A DNA stretch of 64,000 bases from JANQMY01 sp965228775 (GCA_965228775.1 OZ245840.1:4216001-4280000), one strand, 5' to 3'. Numbered from the stretch's first letter, positions 32,240 through 41,778 are shown. A program made the numbers and translations. Notes: generated by a model not told the origin, from the sequence alone.

Positions 32240-33636
32240 CGGGCAGGGACATCTCTTTCCAAGCCCGGATAGAGGGCGCCAAGGGTCAAACCGCGTATGG
32301 CGAAGAATAAGAGAAATGCGATCCAATGACCGTGATTGCCATAGGCTGGGGCCAGCGCGTACCAGACGGCGATATACACCACAATGGACACCAGCATGGC
32401 GTTGCGCATATCCGCTGTTCGGGTGGCGCCAATGAAAATGCCGTCCAGCACAAAGCACCAGACCCCAATAATCGGCATGGCGATCATGTATGGCAGGAAG
32501 GTCATTGCGGTGGCCCGAACGTCATCCACATTGGTCAGCAGGTGGATGCCCATTGCGCCAAAGATAAAGATCAGCGCCGACATGATGACGGAAATCGCGC
32601 CGCCCATGACAAATGCTTGGCGCACGGTGCCGCGCAACGCCCAGCGGTCGCGGGCCCCTTTGTATTTGCCCACCAAGGTTTCCGTGGCGATGGCGATGCC
32701 GTCCACCAGATATGTGGATACGAAGAAGAACTGCATCAGCACCGCGTTGGCCGCCAGGACGATATCGCCCATCTTCGCGCCCTGCGCCGTAAACCACGTA
32801 AAGCCGATCACGAGGCAGAACGACCGGATCATCACATCTGAGTTGACCAGCAAGGTGCGGCGTACGGCGACCGGTTCCAGAATCTCCGCCAGCGGCGGGA
32901 TATGTGTGCCGCTTTTCGTGGCGTGGGAGGCGTGTTGCTGATGGCGCAGGCGCAGCACCAGCAGAACCGCGAGGGCAAAGGCGCTCCATTCGGCGATGAC
33001 CGTGGCCGCGGCAACGCCGTTCGCTGCCCAGCCCAATCCGACCACGAACCAAATGTCGAGCAAGATGTTCAGTCCGTTGAGCAAGAGTTGAATAAGCAGG
33101 ACCAAACGAGTGCGCTCTTGCCCGATGAACCAGCCCAAGATCGCCATGGTGGCGAACATGGCCGGTGCGCCCCAAATGCGGATGGTAAAGTACCCCCAAG
33201 CGAGCTGCTGAACTTCCGGGCTGCCGCCAATCAGGTAGAGCGCGCCGACGCCAATGGGCCATTGCAATATCAAGAAGGCGGCGCCCAAGGCCGCGCCCGC
33301 GAGGGTGGCGCGAAAAAGCGTGGCGTCGACCTCCGACATATTGCCTGCACCGGCCGCTTGAGCGGTAAGACCGGTGGTGGCCATGCGCAGAAAACCAAAT
33401 CCCCAATAAATGAAATTAAAGATCGTGGCGCCAATGGCCACGGCGCCCAGATAGATTGGATCGCCCAAATTGCCGACCACAGCGGTGTCCACCAACCCCA
33501 GCAGGGGAATGGCTGCGTTGGCCAGCACGATCGGCCAGGCGATGCGCACAATGTCTTGGTAGCGGACAGGTGTCGGCGGACGCTCTGGCAGATGCTCGGG
33601 CAGCCGCTTTGGGGGGCTTTCGGTCTGTTCCGTCAT
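32230..33636 (-). CDS. MATE family efflux transporter (DinF-like)
   Basis: 468 aa with twelve hydrophobic segments in two halves. The N-terminal half starts with RIAWPIVLANAAIPLLGLVDTAVVGNLG (helix 1-2), the standard MATE opening. The C-terminal half has PIIGVWCFVLDGIFIGATRT, the DinF-clade repeat of this motif. Exchanges sodium or protons for organic cations or metabolites. Followed 27 bases upstream on its strand by the thioesterase pair. Confidence 0.92.
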   Translation of the reverse strand: MTEQTESPPKRLPEHLPERPPTPVRYQDIVRIAWPIVLANAAIPLLGLVDTAVVGNLGDPIYLGAVAIGATIFNFIYWGFGFLRMATTGLTAQAAGAGNMSEVDATLFRATLAGAALGAAFLILQWPIGVGALYLIGGSPEVQQLAWGYFTIRIWGAPAMFATMAILGWFIGQERTRLVLLIQLLLNGLNILLDIWFVVGLGWAANGVAAATVIAEWSAFALAVLLVLRLRHQQHASHATKSGTHIPPLAEILEPVAVRRTLLVNSDVMIRSFCLVIGFTWFTAQGAKMGDIVLAANAVLMQFFFVSTYLVDGIAIATETLVGKYKGARDRWALRGTVRQAFVMGGAISVIMSALIFIFGAMGIHLLTNVDDVRATAMTFLPYMIAMPIIGVWCFVLDGIFIGATRTADMRNAMLVSIVVYIAVWYALAPAYGNHGHWIAFLLFFAIRGLTLGALYPGLERDVPARQA

Positions 33637-33663
33637 GCCGTTCGAAGGGGCCGAAGGATTGCT

Positions 33664-34101
33664 TTACGCATCATCGGGTGGGGGCAGCAGAAAATGGCCG
33701 TGAGCGGTCGCGATGGGCCGGTTGATATCGTCTTGCCAGGCATGCACGCGCACATTGGCAACGCGGCGGCCGTGTTTGGCGATGATAGAGCGGGCATAGG
33801 TATCCCGCGGCTGGCCCGAGCGCAGATAGTCGATAGAAATGTCGATGGTCTTCGGAAGACGGTTCAATGTGTCTTCCCAGGCAATCTGCGCGAGCGCCGA
33901 GGTTTCCAGAAACGCACCGATGACGCCGCCATGCAAGGCTGGAAGCGTTGGATTGCCGATCAGTTTTTCTTCGAAAGGCAAGATGGACGTCAGCTCGCTG
34001 CCGCGCCGTTCCACGCGGATGCCCAAAAAGTCAACATACGGAATATTTGGGAAGTTCTCGTAAAGCGCAGCATTGGCTGGTTGGCCGGATTTTTTGTTCA
34101 T
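33664..34101 (-). CDS. PaaI-type hotdog thioesterase (gene 2 of tandem pair)
   Basis: 145 aa. Hotdog-fold signature: LHGGVIGAFLETSALAQI (about 57-74), with the Gly-Gly turn and catalytic carboxylate, then a DYLRSGQPRDTYARS strand. Hydrolyses acyl-CoA, often phenylacetyl-type or medium chain. It starts inside the stop codon of the upstream paralogue (4-base overlap), so the two are co-translated and could form a heteromer. Preceding MATE gene is downstream on the same strand. Confidence 0.85.
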   Translation of the reverse strand: MNKKSGQPANAALYENFPNIPYVDFLGIRVERRGSELTSILPFEEKLIGNPTLPALHGGVIGAFLETSALAQIAWEDTLNRLPKTIDISIDYLRSGQPRDTYARSIIAKHGRRVANVRVHAWQDDINRPIATAHGHFLLPPPDDA

Positions 34102-34571
34102 GCCGACACCCCTGTCTCAAATGTGCTGGGGGCGCGGTTGGCGCCCAGCATGAAGGCCCCCACGGACGCTGCGATCGGATCGTCGGGGGTGTCATGGTAG
34201 GCGGTGCCGCGCACAAAGGCGATGCTCTTGGTGAGCTTGTAGCAATGGGCATGACACAGAATGTCCCGCTTGGGCGTTGCCGGCGCATGATAATCGATCC
34301 GCAGATCCAGTGTCGCGATCGACACGAATTCCGTCAGCGCGCACATCACCGCCAAGCCGGACGCATGGTCGAGGAGGGTCGTGACAACACCGCCATGGAC
34401 AACGCCGGTTTCCGGATTGCCCACAAGATGCGGGGCATAGGGGATCTTCATGCGGGCGCCGTCTTCCGCCGCGCTGATCAGCTCAATACCCATGGCTTTG
34501 GCATGGGGCACGCGGGCCATCACCTGGTCCTTATGTTGCATAATTTGGTCAAGAAGCGGGTGACTGGGCAT
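34098..34571 (-). CDS. PaaI-type hotdog thioesterase (gene 1 of tandem pair)
   Basis: 157 aa. The motif VVHGGVVTTLLDHASGLAV (about 57-75) has the HGG and Asp of the PaaI family, with DLRIDYHAPA following. Same fold as its downstream partner but distinct sequence. Divergent from a TetR gene at 34684, with 112 bases between, so the regulator probably controls this pair. Confidence 0.87.
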   Translation of the reverse strand: MPSHPLLDQIMQHKDQVMARVPHAKAMGIELISAAEDGARMKIPYAPHLVGNPETGVVHGGVVTTLLDHASGLAVMCALTEFVSIATLDLRIDYHAPATPKRDILCHAHCYKLTKSIAFVRGTAYHDTPDDPIAASVGAFMLGANRAPSTFETGVSA

Positions 34572-34683
34572 GAAAAAGCGCTCGCCTCACAAGGTTGTAA
34601 TATTCAGTTTGGTCAAGTTGACGCAGGGGGCGCAGCGGGTACAGTGGCGCCGCGACTCTGCAAATCGAAAGTAACACATATTT

Positions 34684-35328
34684 ATGGCTGAACCTCCATC
34701 CCAAACAGACACGCTACCGGCGCAGAAACCGGGCAAACGTGAGCAGACGAAAGCGAACAATCGCCGTGCCATCATCGAAGCCGGGCGCTACGTCTTCGCG
34801 GAGCTTGGCTATGGCGAAACCACCGTGCGCGACATTATCCGCAAGACGGGCCTCGCTTCCGGGACGTTTTACAATTACTTCAAGTCGAAGGAAGAAGTGT
34901 TCCAAGCCATCATGGACGAGAACGCGCTGCGTGTTCGGCCGCGCCTGCGTTCAGAACGGATTCGCGCGCAGAATTTCGAAGAATGGGTGCGTAGCATGTT
35001 CTTCGTGTTCTTCGACTTCGTGGTGAACGACCAGCATAACTTTGCGATTCTGCGGCGGAACTCCGGTGCCTTGCGTGTGCGGATGGACACACCGGAGATC
35101 ATCGCCGGGTTCGACGAACTGCGGGTGGACTTGGAAAAGGCGGTGGCCGCCGGCATCGCGCCCAAAGTGGATGTGGGCTTCTTATCTTCGGCTATGATCG
35201 GCATTGCCTTTGAGATGAGCGACCAATTGGTGCTGCGCGAAAACCCGAATGTTGAGGAAGCGACGGATTTCGCCACATCGCTTCTTCTGAACGGGTTGAA
35301 CGGTCTTGTGGAGAAAGGCGAGCAATGA
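34684..35328 (+). CDS. TetR-family transcriptional regulator
   Basis: 214 aa. Helix-turn-helix at about 22-68 (FAELGYGETTVRDIIRKTGLASGTFYNYFKSKEEVF) and a larger C-terminal ligand domain with aromatic-rich FFVFFDFVV. Stop overlaps the DUF427 start (ATGA). Divergent from the thioesterase pair. Ligand may be an acyl-CoA or related acid, which is inference from the neighbours. Confidence 0.9.
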   Translation: MAEPPSQTDTLPAQKPGKREQTKANNRRAIIEAGRYVFAELGYGETTVRDIIRKTGLASGTFYNYFKSKEEVFQAIMDENALRVRPRLRSERIRAQNFEEWVRSMFFVFFDFVVNDQHNFAILRRNSGALRVRMDTPEIIAGFDELRVDLEKAVAAGIAPKVDVGFLSSAMIGIAFEMSDQLVLRENPNVEEATDFATSLLLNGLNGLVEKGEQ

Positions 35329-35831
35329 GCAGAAGCGGCCGGCCCGAACGGATCGAACCGGGGCCCGGTCAAGAATCCGTTTGGGATTATCCCCGGCCTG
35401 CGATTTGCGAGCCGACCACAAAGCATATTCAGATCCTGTTTGGCGGTGAGACGATCGCCGACACCAAGGGGGCGTTTCGTGTTCTGGAGACCAGCCATCC
35501 GCCCGGCTATTATATTCCGCCTACGGATGTAAACATGAGTTTTCTGCGTGAGGAGATCCGCCGAAGCTTCTGCGAGTGGAAAGGGCAGGCGCGCTATTGG
35601 TCGGTGGTTGTTGGCGATCACGTGGCCCAAAATGCGGCGTGGAGTTATCCGGAACCGTCTCTTGAATTTCAACCCATGAAAGACCACATCGCCTTCTACC
35701 CCGCCATGACGACATCTTGCTTCGTGGATGGGGAAAAGGTGATCCCCCAGCCTGGCGTGTTTTATGGCGGGTGGATCACATCGGATGTGGTCGGGCCCTT
35801 TAAAGGAGAACCCGGAACGGAGTTCTGGTGA
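35325..35831 (+). CDS. DUF427 domain protein
   Basis: 168 aa with one DUF427 domain. Visible motifs: VWDYPRPA at 18-25, IADTKGAFRVLETSHPPGYYIP, then the C-terminal core NAAWSYPEPSLEF and IAFYPAMTT, which match the Y-P-E-P and F-Y-P landmarks of the family. No enzymatic function established. Coupled to the TetR gene upstream and followed 1 base later by the PhzF-like gene. Confidence 0.85.
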   Translation: MSRSGRPERIEPGPGQESVWDYPRPAICEPTTKHIQILFGGETIADTKGAFRVLETSHPPGYYIPPTDVNMSFLREEIRRSFCEWKGQARYWSVVVGDHVAQNAAWSYPEPSLEFQPMKDHIAFYPAMTTSCFVDGEKVIPQPGVFYGGWITSDVVGPFKGEPGTEFW

Positions 35832-35832
35832 C

Positions 35833-36648
35833 ATGAAGTTCTTTCAGGTTGATGCGTTTACTGGTGAAACATTTCGGGGCAATCCAGCCGGTGTCATGCC
35901 GCTTGAGGCGCCCTTGCCGGAAGACCTGATGTTGAGCATCGCCGCGGAGAACAATATTTCCGAAACTGCCTATTTCGTGCCCGCGCAAGATGGCGCGCCG
36001 GGCCACTATGACCTGCGGTGGTTCACGCCGGAAGTGGAGGTGGATTTGTGCGGCCATGCAACGCTTGCAAGCGCCTATGTTGTCTTCAATGACGTTGACC
36101 CATCGCTTGACCAAGTTTCCTTTGAGACCAGAAGCGGTACGCTGACGGTTGCGCGCGAGGCGGATGGCTGGATGTCCATGGATCTGCCCGCTATCCCGTC
36201 GGAACCGTTGGAAGACGATGATGTGCGTTCCGTGGTGACGGAATTGCTCGGCGTGGCGCCAGCTGCTTTACGGCGGTCAGTGAATTTGATCGTTGTTCTG
36301 GACAATCAGGATCAAATAGAGGGTTTGCGCTATTCAAGCGCCATTGGACCTGCTCTTAAACAGATCGACTTTTGGGGCATGATGGTCACAGCGCCGGGGC
36401 GCGACGGGAGCGGTGTCGATTTTGTCTCCCGCTTCTTTGCCCCGGCCAAGGGTATCCCGGAGGACCCTGTGACGGGGTCTGCTCATTGTGCCATGACGCC
36501 CTATTGGGCGGAACGGCTGGGCAAGACAGACCTTGTGGCCCGGCAATTGTCGGCGCGGGGCGGGCAGCTCCGCTGTGTGCACAATGGTGAGCGCGTCACG
36601 CTTTATGGTCAGTGTGCCCCCTATTTGGAAGGCGAGCTGAAGATCTGA
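35833..36648 (+). CDS. PhzF family isomerase/epimerase
   Basis: 271 aa from ATG 35833, one base after the DUF427 stop. N-terminus FQVDAFTGETFRGNPAGV is the standard PhzF opening. The catalytic Glu lies in NISETAYF (about 44), and the second-domain signatures RFFAPAKGIPEDPVTGSAHC are complete. Members shift protons on cyclic acids, as in phenazine synthesis, but most have unknown substrates. The 3' end overlaps the EamA gene by 28 bases in a tail-to-tail arrangement. Confidence 0.9.
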   Translation: MKFFQVDAFTGETFRGNPAGVMPLEAPLPEDLMLSIAAENNISETAYFVPAQDGAPGHYDLRWFTPEVEVDLCGHATLASAYVVFNDVDPSLDQVSFETRSGTLTVAREADGWMSMDLPAIPSEPLEDDDVRSVVTELLGVAPAALRRSVNLIVVLDNQDQIEGLRYSSAIGPALKQIDFWGMMVTAPGRDGSGVDFVSRFFAPAKGIPEDPVTGSAHCAMTPYWAERLGKTDLVARQLSARGGQLRCVHNGERVTLYGQCAPYLEGELKI

Positions 36649-37580
36649 GAAAGCCACAGGCGCGTTACTTGGGATTGGCTCACGAAAATGCCCAGTAACA
36701 CGAGGCCAAGGGCTGCGAAGGCGCGCCAGTCGAGAACTTCGCCAAGGACCAGCGCCCCTAGGAAGACCGCCAGGACCGGCACGAGATAGTTGGTCAGCGC
36801 GAAGAAACTGGGGCCCGCTGTTTGCACAAGCTCCATGTAGACCACCGTCGCCAAGGCGGTTGTGAAAATACCGAGGAAGACGACCGCCAGAATGGCCAAT
36901 ATGTCCGGATCCGCTGTCCAGGGTTGTTCGAGGATCAGAGCAAGGAAAGTGCTGATCACGGCACCGATGACGAGAATCCCGGCCGAAGAAACGATCGCCG
37001 GCAGACGCGGCGCGTGGCGGGCGATGATGGCGTTTGCGGCATAACAGAATGCGCCGCCAAGAATAGCGAGCTGGGCGATCAGGCGGGTGCCTTCGGTGGA
37101 CAGGTGGCTGAGTGTGCTTGGTCCCATAAGGACGATGACGCCGGCGAACCCCATGATAAAGCCCATAATCTTGGGCGGTGTCAGCGGTTCGCCGGGTACG
37201 AAGAAATGGGCCAGCATCATGGTGGCAAGGGGCATGAACGCCATCAGAATCCCTGCCAGGCTGCTGTCCACCGCAATCTGGCCCCACGTGATGAGGAAGA
37301 AAGGCAGCACGTTCCCGACAATAGCCAGCAGAAGGAAATAGACCCATGTGCGGCTGATGCGGAGTGATCCGCCGGCCGCAGCCGGTTCCATAAATTCGGG
37401 AAGGCGATAGCCTTGGTAACGCATCCAGCCATAGACGCAGGCGGCGCCCAGGACGATGCGTGCGGCAACGACCGTCAGCGGCGGGATCGATGCAACGCTC
37501 AGCTCAATGAACATGAACGCGGACCCGTAGAGAAATACAAGGATGCCGAACAGAACCCAATCCCGTGGACGGCGGGTCAT
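36621..37580 (-). CDS. EamA/DMT family transporter
   Basis: 319 aa with ten hydrophobic segments, i.e. two EamA repeats (about 8-140 and 155-290). The second repeat has GGAFCYAANAIIARH and the closing ALVLGEVLDWRAFAALGLVLLGIF typical of the family. The ATG at 37580 was chosen because AAGGGA is 8 bases upstream; the TTG/GTG before it are weaker. Exports amino acids or metabolites; substrate unknown. Confidence 0.88.
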   Translation of the reverse strand: MTRRPRDWVLFGILVFLYGSAFMFIELSVASIPPLTVVAARIVLGAACVYGWMRYQGYRLPEFMEPAAAGGSLRISRTWVYFLLLAIVGNVLPFFLITWGQIAVDSSLAGILMAFMPLATMMLAHFFVPGEPLTPPKIMGFIMGFAGVIVLMGPSTLSHLSTEGTRLIAQLAILGGAFCYAANAIIARHAPRLPAIVSSAGILVIGAVISTFLALILEQPWTADPDILAILAVVFLGIFTTALATVVYMELVQTAGPSFFALTNYLVPVLAVFLGALVLGEVLDWRAFAALGLVLLGIFVSQSQVTRLWLSQIFSSPSK

Positions 37581-37642
37581 CACCAATTCCCTTTTCGCCT
37601 CGTCAAAACAAGACCGGCGAGCTTATAGGGCTTTGCGGCAGA

Positions 37643-38494
37643 TTAGAAGGGCGACACGAGTGCGCTGTTTGACGGTCTTGATTGATAGAGAGAGGGGAGC
37701 TCGTCCTCGACGTAGGACTGCAGTTGCGAAATAGCCGTATGCGGTTCTTTGGGGATCGCGCCCGGATCAATGAGGGGGCCGAAAGTCAGCTTATAAGTTG
37801 CGCGTTCCTTGTTCAGGATCTCATAGAAGACTGTCATGTCCCGCAATTCGCGGCTGATTTTCCCGAACATATAGTAGAGCCAGGAATTTTTGCCGGAGAT
37901 GTGCAGCGGCAGTATGGGCGCATCAAACTTGCGGGACAGATTGATCGGGGTCGGAAACCAAGGCTGTTCACGCAGCTTGCCGTCGCGCAGCCTTGCCAAA
38001 CCGCCTGACGGAAAAATGATCAGTGCACGCTCTTCCTGAAAGGTGCGCATCACACGACGAAGGACCTGGCGCGACGTCCGGCGATCTTGTGCCGCGGCAT
38101 CTACGTCTACCGGAATAAGAAGGTCCAGCAGATTTTGTGCCACCCGCACAGCGTCCTTTGTGGCGATCAGGGTGAAATCGGGCCGCACAGACCGCAAAGC
38201 GTCATAGATCGGAAACATGTCCGCCAGGGTCGGGTGATTGGGCGCAAGAATAAAACGCCCATCCTTGGGAATGTTTTCAGCGCCGTCGACCTCTACATTG
38301 AGGTCAAGAAGATCGCGGGTGAATTCGAAGATGTCTTTGGCGTCCATATGCCGAATGTGATCGGCGAGACGGACGGCCTGGCGGTATTTGAGGAGTGGAT
38401 ACAGAACCAATTTTGTTGCCCCCCAAACCATGGGATTGGCTCCAAACCGTCCGGATCTTTCCTCGATCATCGTGTCCACGATGTGATTTGGCAT
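37643..38494 (-). CDS. 1-acyl-sn-glycerol-3-phosphate acyltransferase family protein
   Basis: 283 aa. PlsC-like motif I NHPTLAD (HX4D, about 89-95), motif III-like IFPSGGLARL (about 162-171) and PILPLHISGKNSW (about 197-209). It adds an acyl chain to a phospholipid precursor or other alcohol. The membrane-anchoring N-terminus is basic, not clearly hydrophobic. Downstream of the glycosyltransferase cassette on the same strand with 141 bases between. Confidence 0.8.
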   Translation of the reverse strand: MPNHIVDTMIEERSGRFGANPMVWGATKLVLYPLLKYRQAVRLADHIRHMDAKDIFEFTRDLLDLNVEVDGAENIPKDGRFILAPNHPTLADMFPIYDALRSVRPDFTLIATKDAVRVAQNLLDLLIPVDVDAAAQDRRTSRQVLRRVMRTFQEERALIIFPSGGLARLRDGKLREQPWFPTPINLSRKFDAPILPLHISGKNSWLYYMFGKISRELRDMTVFYEILNKERATYKLTFGPLIDPGAIPKEPHTAISQLQSYVEDELPSLYQSRPSNSALVSPF

Positions 38495-38635
38495 AGAAGT
38501 CCTGCGATCGGATTCTGCGGTGGCCGGGCGGTAAACGCGCGGCGCGCAAACACCTCAAAAATGGACTCAGCTTTTACGTTGGCTTTGTGACAGAATTTTC
38601 ACTGGGGAGATAGCCCCAAAAGAAGGGGCGAGAAG

Positions 38636-39403
38636 TTAGGACCGTTTTCCGCCGAAAAATCTGGCTTTCTGAGGCCCCTTTGAGGTGTGATGCCTCGCTT
38701 CCATGGAATGCCGCCACTCCCGCCAGGCCGAGCGAAATATGCACGCAAGAATCTTCGTGCCCGCGCCCCAAACGCCCTTGATTGTGCCGGACACTTTGGA
38801 GACGCCGATGCGGCGGCGGTAGTCGACGGGAACCTCGCGAATGCGCAGGCCAAGTTGAATTGCGCGGACCTGCATTTCCACCGTCCACCCATAGGTCATT
38901 TCCTGCATGTTCAGGGCGGTCAGTGCGTCGCGGCGGATTGCCCGGAACGGACCGAGATCCGTATAAAGATGGCCCCAGATCCGCCATATCAGGGTGCAGG
39001 CGAGAGCATTGCCATATCTCTGTTGCGGCGTCAGAGCGCCACGTTCGCGATGCCCAAGGGCGCGGCTGCCGATCACCAGGTCATTGCGTCTTAGGGCGAT
39101 CGGTGTGGCTAAGCGTTCCATCTGTTCCGGGAAATCGCTTCGGTCACCGTCTAGAAACACCAAAATGTCTGCGTCTTTGGCGGCATCAATGCCTGCCATG
39201 CACGCATATCCGTAACCCTCGCGCTGCTCATTCACCACAGTTGCGCCACAAGATGAGGCAATGCTTGCAGTGCCGTCGGAAGAACCATTGTTGGCGACAA
39301 TAATCTGATCAACCCAGGCGGGGATGTCTTGCAGAATGTGTGGCAACGCTTTGGCTTCGTTCCGGGCTGGGATGATGACGGCGACCCTGTTGTTATGCAG
39401 CAT
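38636..39403 (-). CDS. Glycosyltransferase family 2 (polyprenyl-phosphate sugar transferase type)
   Basis: 255 aa. GT-A fold: VAVIIPARNEAKALPHIL at the N-terminus, NNGSSDGTASIA (about 38-49), the DGDRSDFPEQ segment (about 84-93) as DxD metal site, and YTDLGPFRAIRRDAL and GWTVEMQVRA, as in bacterial transferases charging undecaprenyl phosphate. No transmembrane segments at the C-terminus. The start overlaps the end of the upstream GT-C gene by 11 bases. The pair probably makes and uses a lipid-linked sugar. Confidence 0.85.
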   Translation of the reverse strand: MLHNNRVAVIIPARNEAKALPHILQDIPAWVDQIIVANNGSSDGTASIASSCGATVVNEQREGYGYACMAGIDAAKDADILVFLDGDRSDFPEQMERLATPIALRRNDLVIGSRALGHRERGALTPQQRYGNALACTLIWRIWGHLYTDLGPFRAIRRDALTALNMQEMTYGWTVEMQVRAIQLGLRIREVPVDYRRRIGVSKVSGTIKGVWGAGTKILACIFRSAWREWRHSMEARHHTSKGPQKARFFGGKRS

Positions 39404-40835
39404 GGAGTGTTCCGTAAGTGAAAGGCCGGCGGCGCCACAGCCAGTAAGCAAGTGCGGTAAAAATCGGAAGAAACTCGATAGATACAATCACACTATCGAA
39501 GAAGTCAGCTTGCTGATTATCGATGAAGTAGTATCTGGAAAAATAGAGCGGCAATGTGATGGGAATGGCGAGCAGCGGCCAAACCGGCACAAAGACCAAA
39601 AACGGCGCAAACCATAGGAAGTACCAAGGGTACTGCGTTGGGCTCAGTAGGAAGAGGGCCGCCGAAACGAAAAGCATGCGGCCGATCAGGTCATGTGTGT
39701 TCTGAATTTTCGGAAGGGCACAGAAAACGGCGCTTGCGCTCACCACAAAGAAGACAAAAAAGCGGGCAGCAAGGTCCGGGTCGGAAAAGCCCGTTGCGCC
39801 AAACAGCCTCTCCAACTGCCCAAAAGCGAAGCTGTTGGTTTGCCAAGACTGACTATAGGTGACGAGGCCAGAATTCGATTCAAGACCGTTCGGCAATTGA
39901 GGCGCTAGGAAGCCGATACATAGAATTGCGGCAGTGACACTCATCCAAAGCAGTTTTCGCGGGTTGCCCAGTTGTGTCCTCAAGAGAATAGGGAACAAGA
40001 GCGCCGGCCAAAATTTGATCCCAACTGCCAAAGATAATGCGGCTGTGGCGGCGATCGACTGCCGTGACGCGGCAAAAAAGACTGTTGCCGCCAGGGCCGT
40101 CACCAAAAGTGCTTCCATATGAACGCGGTTGGCGATCTCCACGATTGCAATTGGGTTCCACCAATAGAGCGCACTCCACAGCCGAGACATGTTTAAAACG
40201 TCAAGAGTCTTGACGATGAAGAGCAACGTTAGGGCCTCGAAGACCAGACAAATTAAACGCCAGATGGTCAAGCCCCAAGGATCTATCACGTAAGATAGTG
40301 CAAAGGCTGCCTGCGCAACGAGTGGGTACTCAGTTTTGATATAGGGATAGTTGATCCGTTCAATGACTGAACCGGACTCTTGAGCGAGAGCTTCGAGCTT
40401 TTGCGTTTCGCCCGAAGAGTCAGCTGTTGATGGCGATAGAATTGTTTCCAAGGCGCGATCTTCGGGCAGAAAATCAGAAGGCGGATGTTTAAACGGATCT
40501 ATGCCGTGGGCTGTGACTGCACCGTCCCAGAAATACCGATAGAAGTCGTCTTCATAGATGGGGGTGGTCGGCAAGAAAAGGAGCCTTGCGGCAATTCCAA
40601 TGCCCACAATCAGTAAGAAGTTCTGCCGAGTGCTCCGAAGAGGAGGCAGAAGATAGAAGAGCGGAAAAACAAGCACCCCAGCCAATCCATAAAGCAAGAT
40701 GACTGAAACGAACGGGTGATCGGCGATCACGGAGCCATAGGAAAAGGCAGATGACAGATATGCGAGAGAGGCACAGCAGATTATCAGGCCGATCCCGATT
40801 CCTGACAATGCGTGAATGGGGCGGGGAGTCATCAT
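39393..40835 (-). CDS. Multi-spanning GT-C type glycosyltransferase (GT87/DUF2029-like)
   Basis: 480 aa with 11 or more hydrophobic segments. First large periplasmic loop has YEDDFYRYFWDGAVTAHGIDPF (about 84-105; split by key Asp-Asp), the acidic site of GT-C enzymes that use polyprenyl-linked sugars, and later NPIAIVEIANRVHMEALLV. The start at 40835 (ATGATG) gives the normal N-terminal membrane helix; the longer frame enters the DUF547 gene. Sits between DUF547 and GT2 genes. Confidence 0.75.
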   Translation of the reverse strand: MMTPRPIHALSGIGIGLIICCASLAYLSSAFSYGSVIADHPFVSVILLYGLAGVLVFPLFYLLPPLRSTRQNFLLIVGIGIAARLLFLPTTPIYEDDFYRYFWDGAVTAHGIDPFKHPPSDFLPEDRALETILSPSTADSSGETQKLEALAQESGSVIERINYPYIKTEYPLVAQAAFALSYVIDPWGLTIWRLICLVFEALTLLFIVKTLDVLNMSRLWSALYWWNPIAIVEIANRVHMEALLVTALAATVFFAASRQSIAATAALSLAVGIKFWPALLFPILLRTQLGNPRKLLWMSVTAAILCIGFLAPQLPNGLESNSGLVTYSQSWQTNSFAFGQLERLFGATGFSDPDLAARFFVFFVVSASAVFCALPKIQNTHDLIGRMLFVSAALFLLSPTQYPWYFLWFAPFLVFVPVWPLLAIPITLPLYFSRYYFIDNQQADFFDSVIVSIEFLPIFTALAYWLWRRRPFTYGTLHAA

Positions 40836-40872
40836 CTCCCCACCCCATCGTCGTGTTAGGAATTGTCGTGGC

Positions 40873-41778
40873 TTAAGAGCCAAACCCGCCGCCTCCACGG
40901 CCGCTAAAACCGCCGCCACCGCTGCTAAAACCGCCACTGCTGGTTTGACGCGGCTTATGTTCGTTCAAAGCCCAGTCGAAGTCGTAGCCAGATATGGACG
41001 TGGCGCCGGCGATACGCTTCGAAAGGCGGGACTTTGCGAATTCTTGCAGATGGGTGATGACCTTCGTTTGGTCATCATCGAAGGCGCGGCCAAACCTGTC
41101 GTACACCAAAGAGACTGTTGGGCTTTTTCCGGTCTTAGGAACCGCATATTTGCCGTTCACATATTTTTCGGCTGCTTCTTCAAGGGCTGAAAAAACGGAA
41201 CCGCTTTTGAAGGCTTTTACAGGGAGAGCCGGTGCAGACTTCGCCGGTAGGAAGATGCCATAGATCACGCGTGGATCTTTCCACTCGGTCAAGAGAATAT
41301 CTTTCTCGATTTGCGCCAGGGACAAAGGCTCGCCTTCCACGATCAGGCTTTTGCGTTCCCATGCGGACCCATTACCTTCTACCAATGCTTTGACCCGCCG
41401 TGCGGGGTAGGCGGAAAGAGTTTCCCGCAGAGCAGCTGCGTTGTGCAGATTCAGCCAAAATGCCAATTGCTGATCTCGGCTCATTTTGGAAACCGGTATC
41501 GATTGAAGGTAAGTGACATATTCGTCCAGGAACTTAGCGCCCCGCTTGCCCATTGCCTGGTAAGCGAAAGTGGTGCGCGATCCCTTCTTGTCCGCGTAGC
41601 CGCCCAAAAAGATGTCCAATGGCGAATAATCGGGCGTTTGCGTGTTGCTTGGATTATGTGTCGACCATCGGCTTTCCGCTGCCGCTTCCGTGGTGGCCGC
41701 GAGCATTGGTGTCATCAAAATCCCGACAATTGCCAGAAATGACGGCAATCGTCTTTTCGCGTTCAGTCTTCGGAACAT
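40873..41778 (-). CDS. Exported DUF547 domain protein with glycine-rich tail
   Basis: 301 aa. Signal-like N-terminus (1-33, ending TEAAA). The DUF547 core is shown by FWLNLHNAAALRE (about 106-118) and LSLAQIEKDILL (about 153-164). The last 25 residues are Gly/Ser repeats (GGFSSGGGGFSGRGGGGFGS), disordered or sticky. First gene of the DUF547-GT-C-GT2 set. Function of DUF547 is unknown; it is often found with envelope biogenesis genes. Confidence 0.78.
   Translation of the reverse strand: MFRRLNAKRRLPSFLAIVGILMTPMLAATTEAAAESRWSTHNPSNTQTPDYSPLDIFLGGYADKKGSRTTFAYQAMGKRGAKFLDEYVTYLQSIPVSKMSRDQQLAFWLNLHNAAALRETLSAYPARRVKALVEGNGSAWERKSLIVEGEPLSLAQIEKDILLTEWKDPRVIYGIFLPAKSAPALPVKAFKSGSVFSALEEAAEKYVNGKYAVPKTGKSPTVSLVYDRFGRAFDDDQTKVITHLQEFAKSRLSKRIAGATSISGYDFDWALNEHKPRQTSSGGFSSGGGGFSGRGGGGFGS

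Noticed and set aside
32902..34200. 432-codon plus-strand frame across MATE and thioesterase genes
   Set aside because: His/Gln-rich antisense product without family features; it crosses the boundary of two well-supported genes.
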